From the NCBI GenBank assembly GCA_012523975.1, contig JAAYSF010000085.1, positions 20,590 through 84,589 of the forward strand: DNA of 64,000 nucleotides. The letters run 5' to 3'. A program made the position numbers and the translations under genes. The notes beneath the pieces were generated by a model that did not search any database, had not been told where the DNA came from, and saw only the letters and a program-made list of their open reading frames with translations. The stretch is from Veillonellaceae bacterium (GTDB lineage Bacteria; Bacillota; Negativicutes; JAAYSF01). Below are positions 26,851-35,935 of the stretch, in pieces. Position 1 is the first letter of the stretch; each line of letters begins with the position of its first letter.

Positions 26851-27342
26851 CTAATGCCCGCCGCAGCAGCCGCCGCCGTGACCATGGCCGTGGTGACCGT
26901 GACCGCCGCAGGCATGCTTGGTTCCATCTTCATTAACTTTAATTTTCTTTAAGCTGCCGCATTTAGGACAAGGAATTTCATAGCCATGTTTACCACCCGC
27001 GGTACATGGCGGCACCTCCCAGGTATGGCTGCATTCCTGACACTCAAAAACTCGATTCTTAACCATATAATTTCCTCCCTTAATGATAATTATCTGCCCT
27101 TCAACAAGAGCAGAAGTAACTTTACCTCGGGCAGATTGTAAAATCCGCTGAAACGTGGCGCGTGATACTCCCATCTCTGCTGCGCATTCAACTTGCTCTA
27201 AACCTTCGCAATCTTTCAACCGCATAGCCTCCAGTTCTTCAACATACAGTTCAACCGAACGGTTTACACTCTGACCTTCCGGAAAAAACCGACTGCAATG
27301 AGGCTCTTGCTCTACTAATCCACAACAACGTTTTCTTGCCAT
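26851..27342 (-). CDS. DUF134 DNA-binding domain fused to zinc ribbon and His-Gly tail
   Basis: 163 residues in three parts. Residues 1-~92 are the DUF134 helix-turn-helix (MARKRCCG start, then YVEELEAMRLKDCEGLEQ and MGVSRATFQRIL). Residues ~93-140 form a zinc ribbon (CQECSHTWEVPPC ... CPKCGS). The tail is rich in His and Gly (HGHHGHGHGGGCC), which should bind Ni, Zn or other metal. Start at ATG 27342; GGAG is 14 bases away, so the start is less sure. Probably a metal-responsive regulator of the MBL hydrolase next door, which is inference. Confidence 0.82.
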   Translation of the reverse strand: MARKRCCGLVEQEPHCSRFFPEGQSVNRSVELYVEELEAMRLKDCEGLEQVECAAEMGVSRATFQRILQSARGKVTSALVEGQIIIIKGGNYMVKNRVFECQECSHTWEVPPCTAGGKHGYEIPCPKCGSLKKIKVNEDGTKHACGGHGHHGHGHGGGCCGGH

Positions 27343-27435
27343 AATGACCACGCTCCAATTGAGCATATGCTCAATTATAGTATATACTATCTTCCAGTAA
27401 ATACAACAGTTTTTTAAGAAAGTTGAGAGTCTCGG

Positions 27436-28269
27436 TTAATCCATTTCTATAATCTGCCCTGTAAATGCCGGTATAAACCGGGACCCGAAGCGCCGCTGCA
27501 GCTCAGCCATAATATAAAAACCGGTGCAATGGCTTGCCGCGATGAAATACGGTTGATATTCCTCAAGCTTAGCTAGTGTCTTCTCCTGCTGTTCACTGCC
27601 GGCCGGCCCCAGATGCGTACCGCCAATCCAACCGGCAAATTTCTTTTGCTTCATTATTTTCAACCCATACTCAACAGTGTTAACAAGACCAGAATGACTG
27701 CAGCCCGCTATTGCAACCAGACCTTTAGCCGACGAATAATAGAGCGCGGTATCGTCATAGATTGGATCTTGGCAGTCGCATTGGCCATCTGCTATCACTA
27801 ATTTAGGGTCGCCTGTTTCATAAGGCGTTTCGCGCGGTATTTGGCCGCTAAAGACCAGTTTGGGCGTTATTTCCTGAATCTCCGAACTTAATCTCCATTC
27901 GGCGCCGAGACTTGTCAGTTCTTCCTTGCTATAAGGTATACCGATATAATGCCGGTTGCCGCCGATTGAAAATCGGCTCTGGAAAATGCTTTGATGCCCA
28001 TATATCGGCAACGGTTTACTTCGATGTTGTAATATTGACTTCAAGCCGCCGGTATGGTCATAGTGGCCGTGGCTGACAATGACAGCGTCTAGCTGATTGG
28101 GATCAACATCGAGCAAGGCCATATTATGCATAACCGCATCTGATTGCCCAGCGTCCAAGAGAATCTTGACAGAATCAACCTCAATCAGCAAGGAGTAGCC
28201 ATGCTCGCTACAGAACGGTTTGGGCGACGAAATTGGCACTGAGTTTTCAATAATGACTGTTGCTTTCAT
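27436..28269 (-). CDS. MBL-fold metallo-hydrolase (COG1237-like)
   Basis: 277 residues, cytoplasmic. Metal site VSHGHYDHTGGL (HxHxDH), and later histidines in AGCSHSGLVN, GGTHLG and ASHCTG. This pattern matches the group annotated as 7,8-dihydropterin-6-yl-methyl-4-(beta-D-ribofuranosyl)aminobenzene 5'-phosphate synthase-like (COG1237), whose bacterial function is not firmly known. ATG 28269 has AAGGAGG 9 bases upstream; the open frame extends 16 codons further. Neighbour of the DUF134 regulator, a common pairing. Confidence 0.87.
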   Translation of the reverse strand: MKATVIIENSVPISSPKPFCSEHGYSLLIEVDSVKILLDAGQSDAVMHNMALLDVDPNQLDAVIVSHGHYDHTGGLKSILQHRSKPLPIYGHQSIFQSRFSIGGNRHYIGIPYSKEELTSLGAEWRLSSEIQEITPKLVFSGQIPRETPYETGDPKLVIADGQCDCQDPIYDDTALYYSSAKGLVAIAGCSHSGLVNTVEYGLKIMKQKKFAGWIGGTHLGPAGSEQQEKTLAKLEEYQPYFIAASHCTGFYIMAELQRRFGSRFIPAFTGQIIEMD

Positions 28270-28437
28270 TATGAAACGCCTCCTTAGGACAGGGACTATT
28301 TGTAAAATAACATTCAATCTATTATTGATTCATCTGGTTAAATAAGTCAACACCTCGGAATTTGTAAAGCGTACTTATTTGAGCTTGTGTCAGGAGAATA
28401 AGGCTGTCGTATAGGCTTATAGTTTAGATAAAATAAA

Positions 28438-28475
28438 GGGACCAGGCTCGACTTATTTTAAAGCCGCCTGACCCC
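28438..28475 (-). terminator. Terminator after the RND operon
   Basis: On the minus strand GGGGTCAGGC ... GCCTGGTCCC, an imperfect stem, then TTTATTTTATC; 5 bases past the RND stop. Confidence 0.65.
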
Positions 28476-28480
28476 TTCAT

Positions 28481-31400
28481 TTAATCGTTAGCTTCCTGTT
28501 GCTTTACTTTGCCTAAAGCCGGAATTTTTACTTCAATCTTAAGTTTTCTTTTTCGTAAATCATCAAGGATTGTATAAACGACAGGTACAACCACCAATGT
28601 TAAAATTGTTGAGGTTACCAAGCCGCCAATAATGGCATGAGCCATCGGAGCTCGGGCTTCTGCACCCGGTCCGATGCCCAGCGCTAGCGGAATCATACCA
28701 AAAATCATGGCCAGCGTCGTCATCATGATAGGCCGCATCCTGACAACTGCCGCTTGGACAAGCGCTTGGTTTCGGTCAACACCTTTTTCAATTTGCTGTT
28801 TAGCAAAGTCGATAAGCAAGATAGCATTCTTCGTTACCAGACCCATCAGCATAATAATGCCGATCAGCGACATCATGCTAAGTTCGCTTCCGGCAATGAG
28901 CAAGCCGACGATGGCGCCGATTATCGCTAACGGCAAAGCCAGCATAATAGCGAACGGGTCAATGAAGCTTTCGAACTGGGCCGCCAGTACGAAGAAGATG
29001 AATAGAACCGCCATTACAAGAGCTATGATAATGCCTGTAAAGGCGTCAGCCATCTGCTGAGACTGGCCGGTTGTTACAAACTTATAGCCGTCCGGCAGCT
29101 TAACTTCTGCTAACTTTTTATTTACCTCTTGGTTGAAGTCGCCGAGCGTTTTTCCGTTTAAGTTAGCTGAAATGGTAATTTGTTCCTGACGGTCATAGCG
29201 CTTGATTTGAGTCGGACTGGTAGCGTATGTCGTGTCAGTAACCTGCGAGAGCGGAATCATCAGAGTTTGGCCTGATTTATCGCGATTGGAGCTTGGCACA
29301 TAAACGTTATTTAAATCAGTTAATCGTTCGCGATTGCCGGCTGCTAAGACTAGCCGTACATCGTAAGAATCATCATCGTCTTTAAACTGAGTGAAGATTG
29401 TGCCGTTAAACATAGTCTGCAGAGTGTTGGCAATACTGGCGGTAGATACACCAAGATCGGAAGCCTTATCTCTGTTTACAATAATCTGCACATCGGGTTT
29501 GCCGGATTCAAAGCTAGAGGAAACATCAATAGCTCCCGGCGTACTTGCAACGATTTGCTCAACTTGCTCAGCTATCCCAGCCAATGTATCAAGGTTATTC
29601 CCTTGAATAACAATCGATACCGGCTTACCGCTTGATATACCAGACTTCTTGGATACACTTATCTCAGTTCCGGCAAGTCCGCTTAGTTTTTGCCGGAGGT
29701 CTGCAATGACATCATTATCGCTGACCTTACGCTCGGATTTCGGTGTTAGCTTGGCAAAAATGTTAATACCGTTTACATCGGCAGTGCTGTAAGTCATGCT
29801 TACTTCAGGCTCTGTACGGATTATTTGGGAAATATTATCTGCTATTTCTCCGACTGCCTGCGGGCTCATACCAGGGTCAACGGTTGCCGAAACTGTTATT
29901 TCTCCAATATCCGAATCCGGTACAAAGGTTGAACCTAAGAACGGTACCAACATCAGACTGCCTACAAAAAGCGCAGCGGCTACCGTCATTACTTTCTTAC
30001 GGTGACCTAAGATATACGCTAGGTATTCACCATATCGCTCAGTCCAGTAGTCAAATTTTCCGTTCCACTTTTCCCACATTTTATAAAATTTATTATTAGA
30101 CTCACCATGATCCTCTTTTAGATATCTGGCTGACATCATTGGCGTAAGGGTAAAGGCCACAAATAACGATACCAACACACTGACAGCTACAGTTACACCG
30201 AACTGCTTAAAGAACTGACCTACAATACCGGTCATCATGCCCACCGGCAGGAATACTGCTACTAGCGTCAGAGTCGTAGCCGTGACAGCCAGCGCAATTT
30301 CAGCAGTACCTTCGGCTGCAGCATCGTATTTATTCTTGCCCATTTCCAGATGACGCACAATATTTTCGATAACAACGATGGCATCATCAATCAGCAGGCC
30401 AACAGCCAGCGATAGACCTAGCAGCGACATGGTGTTAAGGGTAAAACCCATTGCTTTCATCGCTGCGAAAGCCGTAATGATTGAAGTCGGAATCGCAATC
30501 GAGGCAATAACTGTGCTTCGCCAATTTCCTAAAAATAGGAATACGACTGCTACAGCCAGCAGCCCCCCTACTACTAAGTTAAACAATACGTCATTAATCG
30601 ACTCTTCAATGGTTTTGGAATTATCCCGTACCATCGTTACTTCAACACCGGACGGCAGCTCTTTTTTTAACTTTTCCAGTTCTTTTTTGACATTCTTAAC
30701 AACCTCAACGGTATTACTGCCAGACTGTTTCATAATGTCTAAACCGATAGCATTTTTATCGTTGAGTTTAGTGATCGAAGTTACATCTTTTGTAGTATCC
30801 TCTACGGTGGCAATATTGTGAACAAACAGCTGTACGCCGTTGCGCTGGGCAACCGGAAGGTTGAGTAGCTGCTCAGGGGTTTCAAGCTTACCGACTGAAC
30901 GAAGACTGGTCTCACGTTTACCATCGGTTACTTTACCGCCCGGCGTTTCGATATTTTCACTGCGCAGGCTGTTTAACACCTCAGAGACTGTAAGATTGTA
31001 GGCAGCAATTTTATCACTGTCCATATTTACTTTAATTTCGCGTTCCACTCCGCCGTTAACATTAACAGCCGCAACGCCGCTAATTGCTTTCAGCCGTTCA
31101 GCTAAGGTATCATTGGCAATAATGGTCAGCTCACGCTGACTAATATCGCCGGTAATAGCAATTGAGGCAATTGGCATTTCTGACGGGTCAAACCGGGTAA
31201 CAATGGGATCCTCGGCTTCATCGGGAAGCATGCCCTTCATACGGCCGACTTTATCGCGTACATCTTGGGCAGCTGTCGCTGCAGAAGTCTCCATCGTAAA
31301 CTGGATAACCGTTGTTGATACCCCTTCTTTTACGTTTGATGTTATATGCTCTACTCCAGGAACAACGCTGACTGTTTCTTCTACTTTCTCAGTAACTTTA

Positions 31401-31582
31401 GACTCTACTTGTTCCGGCGATGCACCTGGATAAGCAACCGTAATCGCCACGACCGGGATTTCGACGTCCGGATATTCGTCCACATTTAAGGTCATGTAGC
31501 TGAATAAGCCTAAAACGACGAGCGCTAGAATCATCACAGTGGCAAATACCGGGCGTTTTAAGCTAATCTCAGTAAGTTTCAT
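28481..31582 (-). CDS. RND multidrug efflux permease (HAE1/AcrB type)
   Basis: 1033 residues, the full length of AcrB-like pumps. Twelve membrane helices; the proton-relay Asp pair is in GLLIDDAIVVIENI, and N-terminal KRPVFATVMILALVVLG is typical. It exports drugs or lipophilic compounds from the periplasm and inner membrane using the proton gradient. It works with the adaptor encoded 12 bases upstream (31595-32686). No TolC-like outer-membrane channel is adjacent, so one must be supplied from elsewhere. The presence of the pump supports a diderm envelope. Confidence 0.95.
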   Translation of the reverse strand: MKLTEISLKRPVFATVMILALVVLGLFSYMTLNVDEYPDVEIPVVAITVAYPGASPEQVESKVTEKVEETVSVVPGVEHITSNVKEGVSTTVIQFTMETSAATAAQDVRDKVGRMKGMLPDEAEDPIVTRFDPSEMPIASIAITGDISQRELTIIANDTLAERLKAISGVAAVNVNGGVEREIKVNMDSDKIAAYNLTVSEVLNSLRSENIETPGGKVTDGKRETSLRSVGKLETPEQLLNLPVAQRNGVQLFVHNIATVEDTTKDVTSITKLNDKNAIGLDIMKQSGSNTVEVVKNVKKELEKLKKELPSGVEVTMVRDNSKTIEESINDVLFNLVVGGLLAVAVVFLFLGNWRSTVIASIAIPTSIITAFAAMKAMGFTLNTMSLLGLSLAVGLLIDDAIVVIENIVRHLEMGKNKYDAAAEGTAEIALAVTATTLTLVAVFLPVGMMTGIVGQFFKQFGVTVAVSVLVSLFVAFTLTPMMSARYLKEDHGESNNKFYKMWEKWNGKFDYWTERYGEYLAYILGHRKKVMTVAAALFVGSLMLVPFLGSTFVPDSDIGEITVSATVDPGMSPQAVGEIADNISQIIRTEPEVSMTYSTADVNGINIFAKLTPKSERKVSDNDVIADLRQKLSGLAGTEISVSKKSGISSGKPVSIVIQGNNLDTLAGIAEQVEQIVASTPGAIDVSSSFESGKPDVQIIVNRDKASDLGVSTASIANTLQTMFNGTIFTQFKDDDDSYDVRLVLAAGNRERLTDLNNVYVPSSNRDKSGQTLMIPLSQVTDTTYATSPTQIKRYDRQEQITISANLNGKTLGDFNQEVNKKLAEVKLPDGYKFVTTGQSQQMADAFTGIIIALVMAVLFIFFVLAAQFESFIDPFAIMLALPLAIIGAIVGLLIAGSELSMMSLIGIIMLMGLVTKNAILLIDFAKQQIEKGVDRNQALVQAAVVRMRPIMMTTLAMIFGMIPLALGIGPGAEARAPMAHAIIGGLVTSTILTLVVVPVVYTILDDLRKRKLKIEVKIPALGKVKQQEAND

Positions 31583-31594
31583 GACAAATCCCCT

Positions 31595-32686
31595 CTACTC
31601 TACAATTCGGACAGCTTCACCGTCTTTAAGCTGACTTACATTAGTTACAGCTACCTGAACCCCAGGCTCAATGCCTGCTTTTATCTCGATTGTTTCACCG
31701 GTTACTGTGCCAATTTCAACTTGACGGCGAACAGCTTTGCCATCTTCTATTACAAATACATAATAGAGACCTTGTTTCTGGATAACAGCCGTCTGCGGAA
31801 CTGTCATAACCTGCACCGCATCACCTGTTGCCAGCTGAACCTTAGCAAACATACCGGCTTTTAACGCGCCATCAGCATTGTCAATTTTTATCTTTGTCTT
31901 AAACATCCGGTTACCCATACCCGCTTCAGGATTCATACGATCAACAGTACCTTCAAATACTTTACCGGCATACGAATCAACCGTAACTTCGGCTTTTTGA
32001 CCAACTTTAACAAGCGCTAAATCCTTTTGTTCAATATTGACTACAGCATAAACCGCATTAATATCCTGCACAACCATCAGCGCCGCGCCTGGCGAAACAA
32101 CCTGACCAACAGTTGCAGTAACATTGGCGACAACACCGTCAACAGGCGCCGTTATGACACCATAGCCATACTGCTGCTGCGCACTGCTATAACTGGAGGA
32201 CGCACTGGATAAGTCAGCTTGAGCAATTTTTAGCTTGGCAAGAGCGGTATCAAGCTGCTGTTGTGAAATGGCCCCTTGACCGTATAACTTTTGGTAGCGA
32301 TTATAATCGGTAAGCGCTAAATCATAGTTTACCTGCGCTTTGGTTACTGCATCACTTGCCGTACGCACTGAGTTAGCCAACTCAACACTCTCAAGCTTTA
32401 CCAACGGATCTCCGGCTTTAACTTGCTGACCCTCAACGACCATTACCTGTTCAATCCGGCCTGATATTTTGGCACTGATATCGGCTGAAGTTTGACCTTC
32501 AATATTGCCATTAAGCATTAGTTGCGGCACGGTATTTACATACTGGGCAGCACTGACTTTAATATATACAGCGGTGTTACCCGGCTGAGCCTTCTCATTG
32601 GAAAAAGCACCGCTTCTGAAAAAAACAAGCAATCCAATAATCAGCACAATTGGGATTGCCCAATACTTTAACTTGAAACCTTTCAT
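31595..32686 (-). CDS. RND periplasmic adaptor (membrane fusion protein)
   Basis: 363 residues: N-terminal membrane anchor (LKYWAIPIVLIIGLLVFF), lipoyl half-motifs at ADISAKISGRIEQVMVVEGQQVKAGDPL and YGVITAPVDGVVANVTATVGQVV, a helical hairpin between (about 105-165), a beta-barrel and membrane-proximal domain. It bridges the RND pump to an outer-membrane channel. First gene of the operon, directly downstream of the TetR operator; start ATG with GGGGAGG upstream. Confidence 0.94.
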   Translation of the reverse strand: MKGFKLKYWAIPIVLIIGLLVFFRSGAFSNEKAQPGNTAVYIKVSAAQYVNTVPQLMLNGNIEGQTSADISAKISGRIEQVMVVEGQQVKAGDPLVKLESVELANSVRTASDAVTKAQVNYDLALTDYNRYQKLYGQGAISQQQLDTALAKLKIAQADLSSASSSYSSAQQQYGYGVITAPVDGVVANVTATVGQVVSPGAALMVVQDINAVYAVVNIEQKDLALVKVGQKAEVTVDSYAGKVFEGTVDRMNPEAGMGNRMFKTKIKIDNADGALKAGMFAKVQLATGDAVQVMTVPQTAVIQKQGLYYVFVIEDGKAVRRQVEIGTVTGETIEIKAGIEPGVQVAVTNVSQLKDGEAVRIVE

Positions 32687-32737
32687 TTACTCTGCCTCCC
32701 CAAATTTTCTTAAGTCTAGCTGTTTAACTTACTCAAG

Positions 32738-32759
32738 ACATACCTACCAGTCGGTATGT
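32738..32759. promoter_or_regulatory. Candidate TetR operator O1 (RND operon)
   Basis: ACATACC taccagtc GGTATGT, an inverted repeat in the gap between the tetR stop and the adaptor gene. It closely matches a second site at 33399-33419 in front of tetR. Confidence 0.75.
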
Positions 32760-32793
32760 TCTGAAAGCAACAATCTCACACTCTCTAAGTATA

Positions 32794-33387
32794 CTATGCC
32801 TTAATTAGCAACCACAGACTATCCATTACCTTGCTCCGCACATTCGAATCATTTAAGCTGAAACTTAGAGTATTTTGGCCGCTCATGACTGACAAAATAA
32901 GTATTGCCAACGTCTGAGTCTCAATATCGGTTCTAATCTCGCCATTATCCTGGGCTGACTTAACCTTCTGCTCTATCTCCCGCAGGAGTTTCAGATGATT
33001 ACGGTCAAGTCGTTCCTGAAAGCCCGGAAAGCTGTGGATTACCTCAAGGGCAAGGCTGGCGTGATTATCGCGGTAGCAGCCCGGTTCGATATCAAGCAGA
33101 CGCTCAAGGAATATTTCAAATTCCCTGTCAACTATAATAGTGTTTAGGGTAGCTTGCAAACTCCTTGAACTGCCAAATAGCTCGACATACTTTGCTTCAA
33201 ACCGTTCAAATAAATAATGGATCGCTGCTTGCAGTAAGGACTCTTTACTGTCGAAATAATGATAGATACCACCTTTAGTGATACCGGCCGCCTTGGCCAC
33301 ATCGACAAGCGATACATTTTTATACCCATTTAACAAAAACAAGCGTAAAGCAGTAATTGTAATATTATCTTTAGTCAAAGCCAACAT
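32794..33387 (-). CDS. TetR/AcrR family repressor of the RND pump
   Basis: 197 residues. The N-terminal helix-turn-helix LVDVAKAAGITKGGIYHYFDSKESLLQ is the classical TetR type; the remaining ~140 residues form the ligand-binding dimer domain, not conserved. Transcribed in the same direction as the pump, just ahead of it. Matching operators before tetR and before the pump suggest autoregulation and drug-induced release. ATG 33387 abuts the GGAGGAG site, so TTG 33384 or 33378 may be the true start. Confidence 0.92.
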   Translation of the reverse strand: MLALTKDNITITALRLFLLNGYKNVSLVDVAKAAGITKGGIYHYFDSKESLLQAAIHYLFERFEAKYVELFGSSRSLQATLNTIIVDREFEIFLERLLDIEPGCYRDNHASLALEVIHSFPGFQERLDRNHLKLLREIEQKVKSAQDNGEIRTDIETQTLAILILSVMSGQNTLSFSLNDSNVRSKVMDSLWLLIKA

Positions 33388-33398
33388 CTCCTCCCAAC

Positions 33399-33419
33399 AA
33401 ACCTACCGGACGGTATGTT
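33399..33419. promoter_or_regulatory. Candidate TetR operator O2 (tetR promoter)
   Basis: AACCTACCggaCGGTATGTT, 12 bases before the tetR start. Aligned with O1 it shares ACCTACC and CGGTATGTT in the same phase, with 3 to 4 differences over 22 positions. Confidence 0.7.
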
Positions 33420-33510
33420 TTAATTATCACAGAACTTTGCTTTGCTGTCAACGGAAATATCCCGCCCAACACCCTCGTCTGTGGTAAATTAAGCTAAAGG
33501 TCCCAGTTTC

Positions 33511-34707
33511 TTATTCCCTTGCTATTCGTCCAGTAGCGCTGTTTCGATTCTTTGCGGCTAACACTGCACCAAGTATTATCAGCAGAATACCGGTGACAAG
33601 GAAAACTGGCCTAATCCCCAGCCAAGAACTGACTGCACCGCCAATAAGCGGCCCCGTCATTGAACCTAGCTGGTTGGCAGTAGTCATGAGGCCAAATAGC
33701 CGTCCCTTAAAATTCTCATCAGCATAAGTTACGGCAATAGTGTTGATTGCCGGATACACGCCAACGATAAACAGACCGAACAGACACTGTAGTATGCTGA
33801 ACTTGTAAATATCATCCGCAAAATACTGCAGCGCGTTGAAAAAACCTGCGCACATAAACCCGACAACTAATGTATTATAAAAGCCTCGCCGCTGTCCAAG
33901 CTTTCCCCATAACGGCGCCGATATCGCCCCGGCAACGCCGGCTAAACTAATAACAATACCCGATGTTAAACCGGCAGTTTCTACTTTTCCGATTAATTCT
34001 GCGATGTATAAAGCAATAAGCGGCTGCAGCGCCATACTGGCGACTTGGACGGAAAACAATAACGCTAGCATCTGGACAATCTTCGAATTACCGAAAGCAA
34101 TCCTAAAATCATCAATTATGCTGCCTTCGCTTGGTGCTGCTTGGTTTTCAGGTTCAACAACCAAGAATTTCACTAATATTGTCCCTAAAAATATCGCTGT
34201 TCCAGCGACTACAAAAGACATTCTCATTCCAAAGACATGCGAAAGACTGCCACCAATCAGCGGACCGATAATACCGCCGATTAAAATCGCGGTTTGCACA
34301 ATTCCTAAACTAAACCCCATTTTATCAATTGGCGCCGACGATGCAACGATCGCCATTGACGCAGGAATAAATCCATTAGCAAAACCCTGCAGAATCCTTA
34401 CGATTAAGAGTTCATATGGATTTGTTACAAAAGCGCCGATAAAATATACCACCGCCAAACTAATTCCTGCCCGCAAAACCATCTTGCGTTTCCCGGACTT
34501 GTCAGCCCGCCGCCCCCAATATGGAGCCATTACTGCCGCAACAAAGAATGTCACCGAAAATACCATTCCTGACCACATATGAACATTCTGAGCGCTTACG
34601 CCAATCTCAAGCAAAAATAACGGTAAAAAAGGAATTACCATTGTATAGCTGGATGCCGAAAGCATTGCGCCTAAACACAAAACCCAAAGGTTACGCTGCC
34701 AATTCAA
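33511..34707 (-). CDS. MFS multidrug exporter
   Basis: 398 residues, twelve membrane helices, drug:H+ antiporter class. Loop motif GRRADKSGKRKMVL (motif A) follows helix 2, and SLGIVQTAILIGGIIGPLIGG near helix 5 fits motif C of drug exporters. The open frame extends to 34761, but AGGAG 7 bases before TTG 34707 marks the likely start. Separate from the RND genes and possibly under the same TetR control, though no operator is seen here. Confidence 0.87.
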   Translation of the reverse strand: MNWQRNLWVLCLGAMLSASSYTMVIPFLPLFLLEIGVSAQNVHMWSGMVFSVTFFVAAVMAPYWGRRADKSGKRKMVLRAGISLAVVYFIGAFVTNPYELLIVRILQGFANGFIPASMAIVASSAPIDKMGFSLGIVQTAILIGGIIGPLIGGSLSHVFGMRMSFVVAGTAIFLGTILVKFLVVEPENQAAPSEGSIIDDFRIAFGNSKIVQMLALLFSVQVASMALQPLIALYIAELIGKVETAGLTSGIVISLAGVAGAISAPLWGKLGQRRGFYNTLVVGFMCAGFFNALQYFADDIYKFSILQCLFGLFIVGVYPAINTIAVTYADENFKGRLFGLMTTANQLGSMTGPLIGGAVSSWLGIRPVFLVTGILLIILGAVLAAKNRNSATGRIARE

Positions 34708-34819
34708 ATTACCACTCCTAGCAGGCGGCTGACTATCCAAAAGCGGATAGCCAAGTCTCAATCCTCATAATATTAACTTTAGTTTGTAGAATCCCCTGCC
34801 TATTCATCAATAAATCTCC

Positions 34820-34858
34820 CAAAAGCGGCCGGCCACGTTCCAGAGGACGTGGCCGCTC
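34820..34858 (-). terminator. Terminator after the PrcB-like gene
   Basis: AGCGGCC-CACGT ... ACGTGGCCGCT hairpin, with CTTTTGGG following on the minus strand, 15 bases past the stop. Very GC-rich stem, modest T-run. Confidence 0.65.
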
Positions 34859-34872
34859 GCTTTATATTTTAG

Positions 34873-35878
34873 TTATCGATGTGTAATTGTCAGCTTATTT
34901 TTACCTAAGACTTTGCCTTTTTGATCAACAAAGGTGATGTCTACGCCGCCCCAGATATCGAATACGCTGCGATCAATCAGAACATAATCGGATGGATAAG
35001 TTAACATCATAGTGACCATTTCATCCGGCCGCGGGCTTTTAGTCCGCACTTGGACGGTCATTTTATTGCCGGCTATCGTTACCTTTTCAATGCCGATTCC
35101 GTGACTGCCTGACGTACCGCCAAGGTAGGCAAAGAGAGCAACTTTGTTATTAAAATCTACATCTTTAAGTTTTTGTAGCGCCGCCTCCGGGATTCGCTTG
35201 TCTTGCTTTAGCTGCGCCTCATAGTCGACGATTGTCGCAAAAGCCATGTCCTTTGGATAATATTCTTTGAGCCATTTCCAACCGGTAAACTTGTCTGTCT
35301 CAAATAGGACCTTTTCGCTCGGTACCGGCGTCGGGACAGTCACCGGTGGCTTTTTGCCGACTACTTTATAAGTTGTCCAAATAGCATCACCGCCGCCAAA
35401 CGGACGAACGATAATCATAGTGTAAAGTTTGCCGTCATGATTGACTTCAATGTCAATTTGACCGTGGCGGGCTATTGTACTGCTACTGAGCTTTCTAACA
35501 ACTGTATAAGTGTCCGTATCATCAAATCCGTAGCTGCGGCCTTCAGTCTTGGCAACCTTGAGCGGATCAAGACGCCATAACTCACGGCCGGCGTCAACAT
35601 TCTGCTGCCATCTTACTACTTTATCGTAGTCTAGCCCTTCCACACCGGGACCGACGTCAATCTTGCCGTTCTTGTTACTGTCAGCCTTTGTCGTTACGCT
35701 TACTTCTTTTATCGAATTTACCTGCCACACTTTGTTGGTGCCAGGGCCTGTCGGCTCGATCTTACTATCATTAGAGGCAATTGTAACTTCGGCTATCAGT
35801 TCACCCTCTATTGATAACTCCGGCTAGAATTGTTGCTCCTGCTATTACTGAAACTATTGCTTTATATCTTTTATTCAT
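34873..35878 (-). pseudogene. PrcB-domain exported protein, frameshifted near its N-terminus
   Basis: The main frame (stop at 34873) encodes a soluble protein whose last ~140 residues (KVLFETDKFTGWKWLKEYY, then FAYLGGTSGSHGIGIEKV) match the PrcB C-terminal protease-complex domain. Upstream in the same frame there is no start, only PELSIEGELIAEVTIASND and then a TAG. In the next frame ATG 35878, with GGAGAGGAG upstream, encodes a membrane anchor or signal (KRYKAIVSVIAGATILAG) that stops soon after. A single-base change near 35820 would join them. Either a real frameshift, a programmed one, or a sequence error. Lies downstream of the ECF sigma/anti-sigma pair. Confidence 0.7.
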
Positions 35879-35935
35879 GTTGCAATCTCCTCTCCTTTAC
35901 GCTAAAAAACGACTAGGCGTCCAATAGGTAACGGG

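Noticed and set aside
34004..34582. 192-codon plus-strand frame
   Set aside because: Antisense to the MFS exporter, no ribosome site, unusual composition.
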